From assembly GCF_000802155.2 (NCBI RefSeq), contig NZ_JQGJ02000007.1, positions 1 through 64,000 on the forward strand: a DNA stretch of 64,000 bases. The letters are read 5' to 3'. The notes under the pieces were generated by a model. The model did not search any database. It worked only from the letters and a program-made list of their open reading frames with translations, and was not told the origin of the DNA. The translations under genes and the position numbers were made by a program. The DNA is from Pseudomonas frederiksbergensis. GTDB lineage: Bacteria; Pseudomonadota; Gammaproteobacteria; Pseudomonadales; Pseudomonadaceae. Positions within the stretch are counted from its first letter, which is position 1. Each line of letters opens with the position of its first letter. This document shows positions 46,880-58,172 of the stretch, piece after piece.

Positions 46880-48490
46880 TCAAGACCGATCCTGATGCCT
46901 CGGCCAACTCAAGCTGAAACATGCCCCGCCCAGGCTTTTGCTTCTGTTGATCAGCGCGCGGCCATCGTGCCAGTGGATGATCCGCCGCACGATCGACAGC
47001 CCCAGTCCGTGGCCGCCCGACGCTCGCGCCCGGCTGTCGTCCAGGCGCAGGAACGGCTTGAATACCCGTTCCCACGCGGCCTCCGGCACACCCGGCCCGT
47101 CATCCTCGACATCGACCCGGCAGCGCAGTTGGCCGACCTGGTAACTCACGGTGACCCGGGATCTGGCATGGCGCATGGCATTGCCCACCAGATTCTGCAG
47201 GGCGCGATGCAGGAAACGCGGCTCGGCCTCGACCCAGGCGCCGTCGCAATCGGCGGCGGACAGGCACAGGCCACGCTCCACCGTGATCCCGGCGCGCAAA
47301 GGCCCCAATTCTTCTATGACCTGATTGACCAGCGCATCCAGATCCACCCGCTGGAAATTCAACGCCGGCGAGCCTTGCTCCAGGCGCGCATACGTCAGCA
47401 TCTCGTCTACCAGGCGATCCAGATCTTCGATGTCGTGGTCCATGCCGGCCAGGTATTTATCGCGGGCCTCGGGCGTGCTGGCGCTGCCGAGCATTTCCAG
47501 GCCGAAGCGCAGGCGCGCCACTGGCGTGCGCAATTCGTGGGACACCGCGCGCACCAACTCCCGCTGGATCGCCAACAATTGCTGCAAGTGCTCGGCCATG
47601 CCATTGAACGCAGCGGCCAGACGCCCCACCGAATCGGCGCCCCGGGCCGGCACGCGGGTTTCCAGGCTGCCCTGGGCGATCTGGGTGGCGGCTGATTCCA
47701 GGCCGCGCAAGCGTCGCTCCAACTGACGCACCAGCAAGTAGACGATCAAGCCGATCAGGCTCAAGCCCAGCGCCGCGATCAGCACCAGCCATTCGGGCGG
47801 ATAAGGATTCATCTGGTACAACGGGCCGATCTCCAGGACCCACGGCGTGCCGACCATCCCGGCGAATACCCGGATCGAGTCGCCACCCTTGCCCAGCGCC
47901 ATCACCGTGTCGCCCTCGGACACCCGCCGACGCTGGTCTTCATCCATGTCCGCCTGGTCGACGGTCATCAGGCGCAGGTCGAAACCGAAGCCCTTTTCCT
48001 GTTTGAGTTGCGCAAGCCGCTCGGGCTGCTCGGCCACGGGGTAGCGCACCAGCTCGTCGGCCAGCAAATAGATTGTCGCCCGGGCCAATTGCTCGCTGAT
48101 CTGGCGAACTTCGCCTACCAATGTCAATTGCTCGCCATCGCTGACCAACCGATAGACCTTGGCCGCGTGGGGGCCGGTCTGCTCCACCAGGACCTGCCCG
48201 CGCAATACTCGGGTGCGCTGGCCCAGGTCGAGGTCGCCCTGGCTGAGCACCTGCAGTTCCAGCGGAATGCCCAGCAGGCGCGCCCACACCGCCAACGCTC
48301 GACGGCGCTCGGTGTCATTCATTGGCCGCAAATTATCGGCCATCAAGGAAAACGTCCCGTGGGCCAGGCGCTCGCGGTACTGCTCGGCGCGCGTCTGATT
48401 AAGCTGGTGCAGCGCCAGCACGCCAAGTACCGCGACCAACACCAGCGCCGCGCACATGCCGCCATAGATCCGCAGGAAGATCGAGTTCAC
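46880..48490 (-). CDS. RstB-like sensor histidine kinase
   Basis: A 536-residue kinase: N-terminal helix, a long periplasmic domain (about 35-245), a second helix near WLVLIAALGLSLIGLIVYLL, HAMP, HisKA with AVSHELRTPVARLRFGLEM and HATPase with NLVGNAMRHA, VEDDGPGVP and GGHGLGLSIVRRIIHWH. I take the GTG at 48490, which overlaps the regulator's stop by GTGA; a TTG at 48508 is another possibility. Stimulus unknown. Confidence 0.85.
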   Translation of the reverse strand: MNSIFLRIYGGMCAALVLVAVLGVLALHQLNQTRAEQYRERLAHGTFSLMADNLRPMNDTERRRALAVWARLLGIPLELQVLSQGDLDLGQRTRVLRGQVLVEQTGPHAAKVYRLVSDGEQLTLVGEVRQISEQLARATIYLLADELVRYPVAEQPERLAQLKQEKGFGFDLRLMTVDQADMDEDQRRRVSEGDTVMALGKGGDSIRVFAGMVGTPWVLEIGPLYQMNPYPPEWLVLIAALGLSLIGLIVYLLVRQLERRLRGLESAATQIAQGSLETRVPARGADSVGRLAAAFNGMAEHLQQLLAIQRELVRAVSHELRTPVARLRFGLEMLGSASTPEARDKYLAGMDHDIEDLDRLVDEMLTYARLEQGSPALNFQRVDLDALVNQVIEELGPLRAGITVERGLCLSAADCDGAWVEAEPRFLHRALQNLVGNAMRHARSRVTVSYQVGQLRCRVDVEDDGPGVPEAAWERVFKPFLRLDDSRARASGGHGLGLSIVRRIIHWHDGRALINRSKSLGGACFSLSWPRHQDRS

Positions 48491-49209
48491 GGAGCGGCGT
48501 CTACGCAAGCTTCAGGCACGAACAGGTAGCCTTTGCTGCGAATGGTCTTGATCAGTCGTGGATGGTCGGGGTCATCGCCGATCTTGGGGCGGATGCGCGA
48601 GATGCGCACGTCGATGGAGCGATCCTGGCCGTCGTAGCCGATGCCGCGCAGGGCGGTGAAGATTTCTTCCCGGGACAGGATGCGCCCGGCATTGGACACC
48701 AGCAGCCACAACAGGTCGAATTCGGCGCTGGTCAGTTCGATACCGTTGCCCTGCAACCAGGCTTCACGCAAGGCGTCGTCCACCACCAGCGGGCCGAATT
48801 CCAGGCGCCGCGGTCTCTGCGGCACCGACGGTTCCGGCTCACTGCGCCGCAACAGGGCCTGGATGCGCGCCAGCAACAGGCGTGGGCGCACCGGCTTGCA
48901 GACGTAGTCATCGGCCCCAAGGTCCAGGCCCTGGATCTGGTCGGTGTCATCGGTACGCGCCGTCAGCATCAGGATCGGTCCGTTGAAGCGTTCGCGCACC
49001 TTGCGGCAAATGCTCAGGCCGTCTTCGCCAGGCAGCATCAGGTCGAGGATGACCAGGTCCGGCTGCTCGTCGATGATCCGTTGCGCCGCCACCGCGCCGT
49101 TGCCTTCGATGGCGACGTGCAGGCCATTGCTCTCCAGGTACTCGCGGGTCAGCTCGGCCAGACGCTGGTCATCCTCGACGATCAAAATCTGCCAGGCTTC
49201 TTGTTCCAC
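48487..49209 (-). CDS. RstA-like response regulator
   Basis: A 240-residue OmpR-type regulator. The receiver has QILIVEDDQRLAELTREYL and the phosphorylation site LVILDLMLPGEDG; the C-terminal winged helix includes LTSAEFDLLWLLVSNAGRIL and ends TIRSKGYLFVPEA. It forms an operon with the kinase downstream. The start is a GTG with a GAGG sequence before it. It is divergent from nrdA across a 760-bp gap. Confidence 0.88.
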   Translation of the reverse strand: MEQEAWQILIVEDDQRLAELTREYLESNGLHVAIEGNGAVAAQRIIDEQPDLVILDLMLPGEDGLSICRKVRERFNGPILMLTARTDDTDQIQGLDLGADDYVCKPVRPRLLLARIQALLRRSEPEPSVPQRPRRLEFGPLVVDDALREAWLQGNGIELTSAEFDLLWLLVSNAGRILSREEIFTALRGIGYDGQDRSIDVRISRIRPKIGDDPDHPRLIKTIRSKGYLFVPEACVDAAP

Positions 49210-49530
49210 GGGGGGCCTCGTCTTGCTGTGAATATAAAAGAAGGATCAGCACTATCCCGTGCCCGCTTGGAAATCTGCATCCTCCCGTTTTTTTGTCATC
49301 TTAAAGGAGGATAAACACGCCCACGCACCGGCCGATTGTATAAACGCGACCTGCGTAGAAAACAAGCGGACAAATGCGTTCGGTCGGGCTGGATTTGTGT
49401 GGTAACGTCCGCGCCCGCAAAAAACTCCGGGCTGTTTTCGAGTCGTCAAAATCGTTGAAAAAAGGCTCGCTCCAGCTAGGTCGCGGCCTACAGAGCAGTT
49501 CCACGTTTCGCACACAAATTACGCACAGGC

Positions 49531-49539
49531 TTATCCACA
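49531..49539 (+). promoter_or_regulatory. DnaA box
   Basis: TTATCCACA is a perfect consensus DnaA box, about 430 bp upstream of nrdA. In E. coli, DnaA boxes upstream of nrdAB modulate its expression with the cell cycle. Confidence 0.65.
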
Positions 49540-49565
49540 GGCAGCACGTTGATTCATGTCCAAAA

Positions 49566-49612
49566 ACGCATTATCTTGTAGCCCGCCGCGTAAAAAACCC
49601 TACATGTAGGGT
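49566..49612. promoter_or_regulatory. Tandem NrdR-like boxes
   Basis: Sites at 49566-49581 and 49597-49612 are 31 bp apart, start to start, and fit the weak consensus ACACTATATATAGTGT for about 10 and 12 of 16 positions. The second lies within a perfect 20-bp palindrome (49595-49614, AAACCCTACATGTAGGGTTT). Tandem NrdR sites separated by about three turns are typical of ribonucleotide reductase promoters. Confidence 0.65.
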
Positions 49613-49920
49613 TTCAGGCCAAAAACCAAACACAAGTCGGATAGAGAATTCAAGCGCTTTTCTTGCCTCTGTCCTCCTGCAACACCGCAGTTTTCCAAGT
49701 CCAGAACCGCCCCTGCGGATGGCAACCGTTTCCCAGGTCGAAAACGACCGGAACGGTACGGGTGTTGCAGTCCTTTGCTGCCACCTTAGCAAACCCGGTC
49801 TAGAGCCCAGGCTCGCGACCCAAGAACTTCGGATGGACGCGACGCCACAGGCCCGCGTCCTACTGTCCCGAAGTTGTTATACCCGGCGCCAGTCGGTTGT
49901 AGTGCTTCAGGACGGAACGG

Positions 49921-49941
49921 TGGGCACCGTGATGGTGCCCA
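49921..49941 (+). repeat. Hairpin in the nrdA leader
   Basis: TGGGCACC-GTGAT-GGTGCCCA is a perfect 8-bp stem, ending 28 bases before the nrdA ATG. There is no T-run, so it is not a standard terminator. Confidence 0.5.
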
Positions 49942-49969
49942 AATAAACATAGAGAACGTGGAGACACCC

Positions 49970-52861
<2,892 letters not shown>

Positions 52862-52900
52862 GCTGAGCGGGTAGGTGTTGCGAAACTCCTGCTGAAGAAG

Positions 52901-52937
52901 CCCCCGATAGGCCACTGGTTTATCGGGGGTTTTCTTT
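52901..52937 (+). terminator. Terminator after nrdA
   Basis: CCCCCGATA...TATCGGGGG stem followed by TTTTCTTTT. Confidence 0.9.
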
Positions 52938-52970
52938 TGCCTGGGATAAGGTGCTGACTGACCTACCGCT

Positions 52971-53030
52971 TTCGCGAGCCGGCTCGCACACACTTGTCCT
53001 GCGTACACATACGCCCTGCTCGCGAAGAGG
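52971..53030. repeat. Inverted REP elements
   Basis: TTCGCGAGCCGGCTCGC (52971-52987) and CCTGCTCGCGAAGAGG (53015-53030) form a REP pair between convergent nrdA and flgE. Confidence 0.65.
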
Positions 53031-53060
53031 TCGAGACAGGCAACACAGAATAGCCGCGCA

Positions 53061-53090
53061 CAAAAAAGCCCCTCTTTCGAGGGGCTTGTT
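53061..53090 (-). terminator. Terminator after flgE
   Basis: AAGCCCCTC-TTTC-GAGGGGCTT followed, in flgE's direction, by T residues. Confidence 0.88.
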
Positions 53091-53116
53091 GTGTAGCCTT
53101 CAAGCAACCATCGGCA

Positions 53117-54415
53117 TCAAGCCATCTGAATGATGGTCTGCATGATGGTGCTCTGGGTGGAGATGGTCTTGGCGTTTGCCTGGTAGTTGCTTTGCGCCTT
53201 GATCAACTCGACCAGTTCGTTGGTCAGGTTGACGTTGGACTCTTCCAGGGAGTTGGAGACGATCGAACCCAGGGTGCCGGTTTGTGGCGCGTCGTAGCCT
53301 GGTATACCCGAAGCGAAGGTTTCTTTCCAGCTGGTGCCGCCTACTGGCTGCAGACCCTGCTCGTTGGTGAAGCTGGCGAGGGCGAGCTGGCCGATCGGCT
53401 TGGTCTGGTTGTTGCTGAAGTTGGCGAGCATCACACCGCTGCCATCAATGGTCAGGTTGGTGATCTGGCCAGTGGCGTAACCGTTCTGGGCCGGGATCGA
53501 CCGCGCGGTGTCGGCGTTGAACTGAGTGGTGTTGCCCATGGAGATTGTGATGCTCGGCGCGCTGGCCGCGCCGTTGGCGGTCCATGTGCCGTTGGTCACG
53601 GTGCCCGGAACCCAGCCGGTCAGTACCAAATCACTGCTGGTACCCGCTGGAGGAGTGGTGACCGAGGTCAACCTGCCGCTCGAATCGAAGTTCATGGTCG
53701 AAGGAACAGGCGCGGTCGCACCGGTCGTGGTCGGCAAGCTGCCATCGAGGTTACGACCATCGATCAAGGTATAGACGTTCCAGGTGTTGCCGGCCGTCTT
53801 GACCATGTACTGGTCCATGGAATGCTGGTTACCCTGGGTGTCGTAGATCGGAGTGGTGAACTGCTTGGTGAAAGTAGCGGTATCGGCCGGGTTGAACGCG
53901 GCGGTAATCGGCGTTGCCGTCGAGTTCAGGTTGATGGTCGACGAAACCAGGCTGGTGGCTTGTGGCGGCAGGTTCGAGGTATCGATGCGCAGATCGGTCA
54001 GGATGCCGTTCTGGATCTTGCCGTTGGCATCCACGCCATAGCCCTGCAGACGTGCAGTGCCGTCACTGTTGGTGACGTAGCCTTCCTTGTCGGTCTTGAA
54101 CGTACCGGCACGGGTGTAGCTCAGGGAACCGTCGTTGCTCAGGACAAAGAAGCCCTGGCCCTGGATGCCCATGTCCAGCACGTTGCCGGTGTTGTTCACG
54201 TCACCCTGGCCGAACTGCTGGGAAACGTTGGCCAGGCGCACGCCGTTGCCGACGGTCTTGCTGCCCGAACCCAGCTTGGTGGCCGAGTAGACGTCTTCGA
54301 ATTCCGCGCGGGACGATTTGAAACCGGTGGTCGCCACGTTGGCGATGTTGTTGCCGGTCACGTCCAGCTGTTTGTTGGCTGCATAGAGACCGCTAAGGCC
54401 GATGTTGAAAGACAT
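53117..54415 (-). CDS. flgE: Flagellar hook protein FlgE
   Basis: A 432-residue hook protein exported through the flagellar type III system; it forms the universal joint. It begins FNIGLSGLYAANKQLDVTG, has GQGFFVLSNDGSLSYTRAG in the N-terminal core, a variable serine/threonine-rich centre, and ends with LIKAQSNYQANAKTISTQS. Last gene of flgBCDE before a terminator. Confidence 0.96.
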   Translation of the reverse strand: MSFNIGLSGLYAANKQLDVTGNNIANVATTGFKSSRAEFEDVYSATKLGSGSKTVGNGVRLANVSQQFGQGDVNNTGNVLDMGIQGQGFFVLSNDGSLSYTRAGTFKTDKEGYVTNSDGTARLQGYGVDANGKIQNGILTDLRIDTSNLPPQATSLVSSTINLNSTATPITAAFNPADTATFTKQFTTPIYDTQGNQHSMDQYMVKTAGNTWNVYTLIDGRNLDGSLPTTTGATAPVPSTMNFDSSGRLTSVTTPPAGTSSDLVLTGWVPGTVTNGTWTANGAASAPSITISMGNTTQFNADTARSIPAQNGYATGQITNLTIDGSGVMLANFSNNQTKPIGQLALASFTNEQGLQPVGGTSWKETFASGIPGYDAPQTGTLGSIVSNSLEESNVNLTNELVELIKAQSNYQANAKTISTQSTIMQTIIQMA

Positions 54416-54443
54416 GTTGACTCCTTTTGCCGGTTAGTCGGCT

Positions 54444-55166
54444 CTACATACCAATAGTTTGTACTTTGGACAGGGCAATGCTGCCCAGCCCGGCCAGGTT
54501 GAGCATGAGCTCACCGCCCGTCTGGCTGATCGTCACGCTGCTGACCGTGGCCGGCAGGTTGGTGATCAGCGATGTGGCCTGGCCATCGATGGTGGTCGAG
54601 GCCGCGAAGGTGTACGTGCCCGACTCGACGGTCGTGCCCGCATCGTTCTTGCCATCCCAGATGAAGGCGGAGTTGCCAGATTTCTGGCTGCCCAGGTCGA
54701 TGGTGCGGACGGTCTTGCCATCCTTGTCCATGATCTTGACGGTAAGGGAGGACACCGCTGCCGGAACCACCACGGTGCCGTTGAGGCTCTTGGAAGTATC
54801 GACCACGGCCTTGTCACCCGGAGCGATCACCGAACGCCCGACCAGGGACGAAGCTTGCAACGCCTGGGACGAGTTGTAGTTGCCGGCGATGCCGCTGACG
54901 GTATCGTTGAGCGTGGTGATGCCTTCCAGGCTGCTGAACTGCGCCAACTGGGCAACGAACTCACCGTTGTCCTGGGGCTCCAGCGGGTTCTGATTCTTCA
55001 GTTGGGTAACGAGCAGTTGCAAAAACGCATCCTTGCCCAATTCCTGGTTGCCGCTCGCCGCATTGGTTGCCGCGCCCAGGCCATCGGCCTTGGTGTTGGT
55101 CTTGACCGAGGAATTGGCGAGAATCTCGTTGAGGCTCAAACCGCCGGTGGTGTTGGTGACGCTCAT
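54444..55166 (-). CDS. flgD: Flagellar hook assembly (capping) protein FlgD
   Basis: A 240-residue scaffold that caps the growing hook and is removed afterwards. LGKDAFLQLLVTQLKNQNPL (about residues 41-60) with the following DNGEFVAQLAQFSSLEG is the family signature; a FLG-Ig/tudor-like C-terminal part (AFIWDGKNDAGTTVESGTY) follows. It lies 15 bp after flgC. Confidence 0.95.
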   Translation of the reverse strand: MSVTNTTGGLSLNEILANSSVKTNTKADGLGAATNAASGNQELGKDAFLQLLVTQLKNQNPLEPQDNGEFVAQLAQFSSLEGITTLNDTVSGIAGNYNSSQALQASSLVGRSVIAPGDKAVVDTSKSLNGTVVVPAAVSSLTVKIMDKDGKTVRTIDLGSQKSGNSAFIWDGKNDAGTTVESGTYTFAASTTIDGQATSLITNLPATVSSVTISQTGGELMLNLAGLGSIALSKVQTIGM

Positions 55167-55181
55167 GTGACTCGCCCCTTA

Positions 55182-55625
55182 TCACTGACCGAGGGTCAGG
55201 ACCTTCTGCATCATGGTTTTGGCGGTGTTCATCATTTCGACGTTGGTCTGGAACGAACGACTGGCGGAAATCATGTCGGCCATTTCTTCGACGACGTTGA
55301 CGTTCGGGTAATAGACATAACCCTTGGCGTCCGCGGCCGGATGGTTTGGCTCATAACGTGCTTCGAGGTTGCTCTGGTCTTCGACTACGCCCAGTACCTG
55401 TACGCCCTGCCCCGCCGCGTCCTGGTCCTGGAACAGCGAGTCGCTGCCGCCGGACTGGCCGCCCTGGAACATGGTGGCGAACACCGGGTGGCGGGCGCGA
55501 TAGGTCTGGTCGATGCTCGACGAAACGGTCTCGGCGTTGGCAATGTTACTGGCGACGGTGTTCAGGCGAGTGGTCTGGGCACTCATGGCACTGCCGGCGA
55601 TGTTGAAAACGCTCGCGATCGACAT
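55182..55625 (-). CDS. flgC: Flagellar basal-body rod protein FlgC
   Basis: A 147-residue proximal rod protein: FNIAGSAMSAQTTRLNTVASNIAN in parts at the N-terminus and SRSFQTNVEMMNTAKTMMQKVLTL in parts at the C-terminus, the rod-family D0 helices. Spacing to flgB is only 3 bp. Confidence 0.96.
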   Translation of the reverse strand: MSIASVFNIAGSAMSAQTTRLNTVASNIANAETVSSSIDQTYRARHPVFATMFQGGQSGGSDSLFQDQDAAGQGVQVLGVVEDQSNLEARYEPNHPAADAKGYVYYPNVNVVEEMADMISASRSFQTNVEMMNTAKTMMQKVLTLGQ

Positions 55626-55628
55626 GGC

Positions 55629-56036
55629 TTACTCTCCACGCAGGGCCGATACCAGCCCTTTGAATTTACTGTTGAGCAGGGTGAAGCTGGCCTGGAAGTT
55701 CACGGAGTTTTCCGCGTAGTTGGACTGTTCCAGTTGAGCGTCCACGGTGTTCTGGTCGATCGACGGCTGCATCGGCGTGCGATACATCAAGGATTCGTCG
55801 CCGCTGCCCACGCCCTCGGCTTCGATATGACGGCTGTTGGTCATATTCAAGGCGAAGTGGCCGTTCTTGGTTTTCTCGTTCTGCTCGGCGAGCACCTTGG
55901 AAAAATCCAGGTCACGGGCCTTGTAGTTCGGGGTGTCGGCGTTGGCGATGTTGTTGGCCAGGACTTCGGCACGCTGGGCGCGGAAGCTCAGGGCCTGTTC
56001 GTGGATACCGAGCGCTTTATCGAAGCTGATGCTCAT
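55629..56036 (-). CDS. flgB: Flagellar basal-body rod protein FlgB
   Basis: A 135-residue proximal rod subunit, MSISFDKALGIHEQALSFRA at the start with ANNIANADTPNYKARDLDF and the C-terminal VNFQASFTLLNSKFKGLVSA. First gene of the flgBCDE operon, with an RpoN-type promoter about 45 bp upstream of its start. Confidence 0.96.
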   Translation of the reverse strand: MSISFDKALGIHEQALSFRAQRAEVLANNIANADTPNYKARDLDFSKVLAEQNEKTKNGHFALNMTNSRHIEAEGVGSGDESLMYRTPMQPSIDQNTVDAQLEQSNYAENSVNFQASFTLLNSKFKGLVSALRGE

Positions 56037-56080
56037 GTCGGAAACCTTTGGGTGACCAGAATGTACGTACGAAGGCTTTA

Positions 56081-56095
56081 GCAAGCGTCGTGCCA
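56081..56095 (-). promoter_or_regulatory. RpoN (sigma54) promoter of flgBCDE
   Basis: TGGCACGACGCTTGC on the leftward strand is a perfect -24/-12 element. Confidence 0.88.
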
Positions 56096-56100
56096 CTTTT

Positions 56101-56126
56101 AAAAGCCCCGTAAACCGGGGCTTTGC
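56101..56126. terminator. Hairpin, likely terminator near the flgB promoter
   Basis: AAAGCCCCG-TAAA-CCGGGGCTTT just upstream of the sigma54 promoter; it may insulate flgB from cheR transcripts. Confidence 0.65.
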
Positions 56127-56137
56127 GGGGATCGGCA

Positions 56138-56197
56138 AAGCGGCAATGCCAGAAAAGCGGCAATCGGCTTCCGCTGGCTGCCGCTTTTCTGCCGCTT
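56138..56197. promoter_or_regulatory. Four-unit AAGCGGCA dyad, candidate enhancer for flgB
   Basis: AAGCGGCA at 56138-56145 and 56155-56162, and its inverse TGCCGCTT at 56179-56186 and 56190-56197. The array lies about 43-102 bp upstream of the -24 element. That is the expected place for an NtrC-type activator such as FleR or FleQ. Confidence 0.7.
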
Positions 56198-56235
56198 CTC
56201 AGGCGCGATAAGATCCAAACTGTGGACGGTGCTGT

Positions 56236-56271
56236 AAAAAAAACGGGAGCCCCTTGGGACTCCCGTTTTTT
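56236..56271 (-). terminator. Terminator after cheR
   Basis: AACGGGAG-loop-CTCCCGTT with an A-run and T-run on either side; it can act in both directions but lies just past the leftward cheR stop. Confidence 0.9.
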
Positions 56272-56286
56272 TACAACCCAAGCCAA

Positions 56287-57114
56287 TCACTTGGCCTGGT
56301 AGATGATTCCCGGGCTGCACTGGACCATCTGGTAATGATCCGGCAAGCCGTTCAGCGCTTCGGAAGCGCCGAGAAACAGATAGCCACCCGGCTTCAAGGT
56401 GCTGTGGATACGCAGCAGGATGTCCTTCTTCACCTCAGCGGAGAAGTAGATCAGTACGTTGCGGCAGAACACGATGTCGAACTTGCCCAGGCTGGCGTAG
56501 CTGTCCAGCAGGTTGAACGAGCGGAACTCCACCCGGCTCTTGATCGGCGCCTTGACCACCCATTTGCCCGGCCCCTTCGCGTCGAAATAACGCTGCAGGC
56601 GATCGGGTGACAGGCCACGGCCGATGGCCAGGCTGTCGTACTCGCCGGTCTTGCAGTTATTGAGCATGGTCCCGGACAGGTCGGTGGCGACGATCTGCAC
56701 GCCACCTTTCAACTGGCCGATGTTGGTCCGCTCGAATTCGTCGATGGACATCGACAGCGAATAAGGCTCCTGCCCCGACGAACAGGCCGCCGACCAGATT
56801 CGCAGGCGCTGGCCCGGACTGGCCTTGATCGCCGCCGGCAACACCTTGTTCTTCAATACTTCGAAGGGATAGGTGTCGCGAAACCACAAGGTTTCGTTGG
56901 TGGTCATGGCGTCCACGACCATTTCGCGCAAGCCACTGCGCGGCTGGGCCTGGATACGCTGGACCAGTTCGCCCAATGACTTGATGCCCTGTTGTTCCAT
57001 CAATTTATTGAGACGGCTCGACACCAGGTACTGCTTGTTTTCACCAAGCAAGATGCCACAGGCTTTTTCCAGGAAGACCCGGAACTGTTCGAAATCCAAA
57101 TTACCCGTAGACAA
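56287..57114 (-). CDS. cheR: Chemotaxis protein methyltransferase CheR
   Basis: A 275-residue SAM-dependent enzyme that methylates glutamates of chemoreceptors. N-terminal helical domain (FEQFRVFLEKACGILLG), then VDAMTTNETLWFRDTYPFEV in parts, the SAM-binding RIWSAACSSGQEPYSLSM and FDIVFCRNVLIYFSAE. The start is inferred to be a TTG at 57114 because GAGGCGG lies just before it and the length then matches the family; no in-frame ATG fits. Probably in an operon with cheV. Confidence 0.92.
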   Translation of the reverse strand: MSTGNLDFEQFRVFLEKACGILLGENKQYLVSSRLNKLMEQQGIKSLGELVQRIQAQPRSGLREMVVDAMTTNETLWFRDTYPFEVLKNKVLPAAIKASPGQRLRIWSAACSSGQEPYSLSMSIDEFERTNIGQLKGGVQIVATDLSGTMLNNCKTGEYDSLAIGRGLSPDRLQRYFDAKGPGKWVVKAPIKSRVEFRSFNLLDSYASLGKFDIVFCRNVLIYFSAEVKKDILLRIHSTLKPGGYLFLGASEALNGLPDHYQMVQCSPGIIYQAK

Positions 57115-57168
57115 GATACCGCCTCTTTTCACTGTGTTGACTTGCCGGGCGCACAACGCGCCCGACCT

Positions 57169-58095
57169 TTAGCCTGCTGTCTTGATTCGTTCGACGACCC
57201 GGGAAGCCAGGTCGTCGGGCCGGAACTTGGCCAGGAAATCGTCGGCACCGACTTTCTTCACCATCGCCTGGTTGAACACCCCGGACAACGAAGTATGCAA
57301 GATGATGTGCAGCTTTTGCATGCGTGGGTCGCTGCGGATCTCCGATGTCAGCGTATACCCGTCCATCTCCGGCATCTCGATGTCGGAGATCATCATCAAG
57401 AACTCCTCTTCCGGTTTCTTGCCCTCGTCGACCAGGTTGCGCAGGTAATCCAGCGCTTGCCTTCCGTCATTCAGGGCGATCACCTCGACGCCGACCGTTT
57501 GCAGACAACGCGTGACCTGCTTGCGTGCCACCGAAGAATCGTCGACGGTCAGCACCCGCAAGGACACTGCCTTGTGCTGGGTCTCGGCATCTATCACGCC
57601 AACGGAGATGGTCTCCGGGGTCGGCGCCACTTCGGCGAGGATTTTCTCCACGTCGATGATTTCCACCAATTGGTTATCGACCCGGGTCACCGCCGTCAGG
57701 TAGTGATCGCGGCCGGTCCCCTTGGGTGGTGGATGGATCTCTTCCCAGTTCATGTTGACGATGCGCTCCACCGACCGCACCAGGAACCCCTGGGTCTTGG
57801 TGTTGTACTCGGTGATGATCACAAACGGATTGCTCTGGTCGAGCAACCGGCCGGAACCGGTCGCCATCGCCAGGTCGAGAATCGGGATGGTCGCTCCCCG
57901 GATATTCGCCACACCGCACACGACGGGACTGGATTTGGGCATCAGGGTCAGCTTGGGGCATTGCAGCACTTCGCGGACCTTGAACACGTTAATTCCATAC
58001 AACTGTTGGCCATCGAGACGGAACAACAACAGCTCCAGGCGATTCTGACCGACCAGCTGTGTGCGCTGGTTTACCGAATCCATCACTCCCGCCAT
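57169..58095 (-). CDS. cheV: Chemotaxis coupling protein CheV
   Basis: A 308-residue protein with an N-terminal CheW domain (LLLFRLDGQQLYGINVFKV) and a C-terminal receiver domain (VDDSSVARKQVTRCLQTVG, phosphorylation site in LMMISDIEMPEMDGYTL). It couples receptors to CheA with its own phosphorylatable domain. AGGAGTCAGGGC before the ATG at 58095 decides the start. Divergent from flgA. Confidence 0.93.
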   Translation of the reverse strand: MAGVMDSVNQRTQLVGQNRLELLLFRLDGQQLYGINVFKVREVLQCPKLTLMPKSSPVVCGVANIRGATIPILDLAMATGSGRLLDQSNPFVIITEYNTKTQGFLVRSVERIVNMNWEEIHPPPKGTGRDHYLTAVTRVDNQLVEIIDVEKILAEVAPTPETISVGVIDAETQHKAVSLRVLTVDDSSVARKQVTRCLQTVGVEVIALNDGRQALDYLRNLVDEGKKPEEEFLMMISDIEMPEMDGYTLTSEIRSDPRMQKLHIILHTSLSGVFNQAMVKKVGADDFLAKFRPDDLASRVVERIKTAG

Positions 58096-58141
58096 GCCCT
58101 GACTCCTACTCACGCTAATGTATCCGTCGCGCATTCATCAC

Positions 58142-58166
58142 TAAACGGCACGGGGCTTGCTATTGA
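58142..58166 (-). promoter_or_regulatory. Possible FliA (sigma28) promoter of cheV-cheR
   Basis: On the leftward strand TCAA ... GCCGTTTA with a 13-base spacer resembles the TCAAG-N12-14-GCCGATAA consensus. It overlaps the flgA-direction sigma54-like element. Confidence 0.5.
58146..58160 (+). promoter_or_regulatory. Possible RpoN (sigma54) promoter of flgA
   Basis: CGGCACGGGGCTTGC keeps the core GG and GC at -24/-12 but has C for T at the first base. The predicted start would be about at the flgA ATG (58173). Confidence 0.5.
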
Positions 58167-58172
58167 ACCGGC

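Larger units (their letters stand above)
49210..49969. other. Long leader/regulatory region between the response regulator and nrdA
   Basis: 760 bp with no credible gene. It contains a DnaA box (49531-49539), a tandem NrdR-like pair (49566-49581 and 49597-49612), and a small hairpin just before nrdA, each described separately. The response-regulator promoter must lie near the left end; I did not find a convincing -35/-10 pair. Confidence 0.7.

Noticed and set aside
49374..49946. 190-residue open frame in the nrdA leader
   Set aside because: Composition is unlike a protein, it has no ribosome-binding site and it covers the DnaA and NrdR sites; it is a chance frame in GC-rich DNA.
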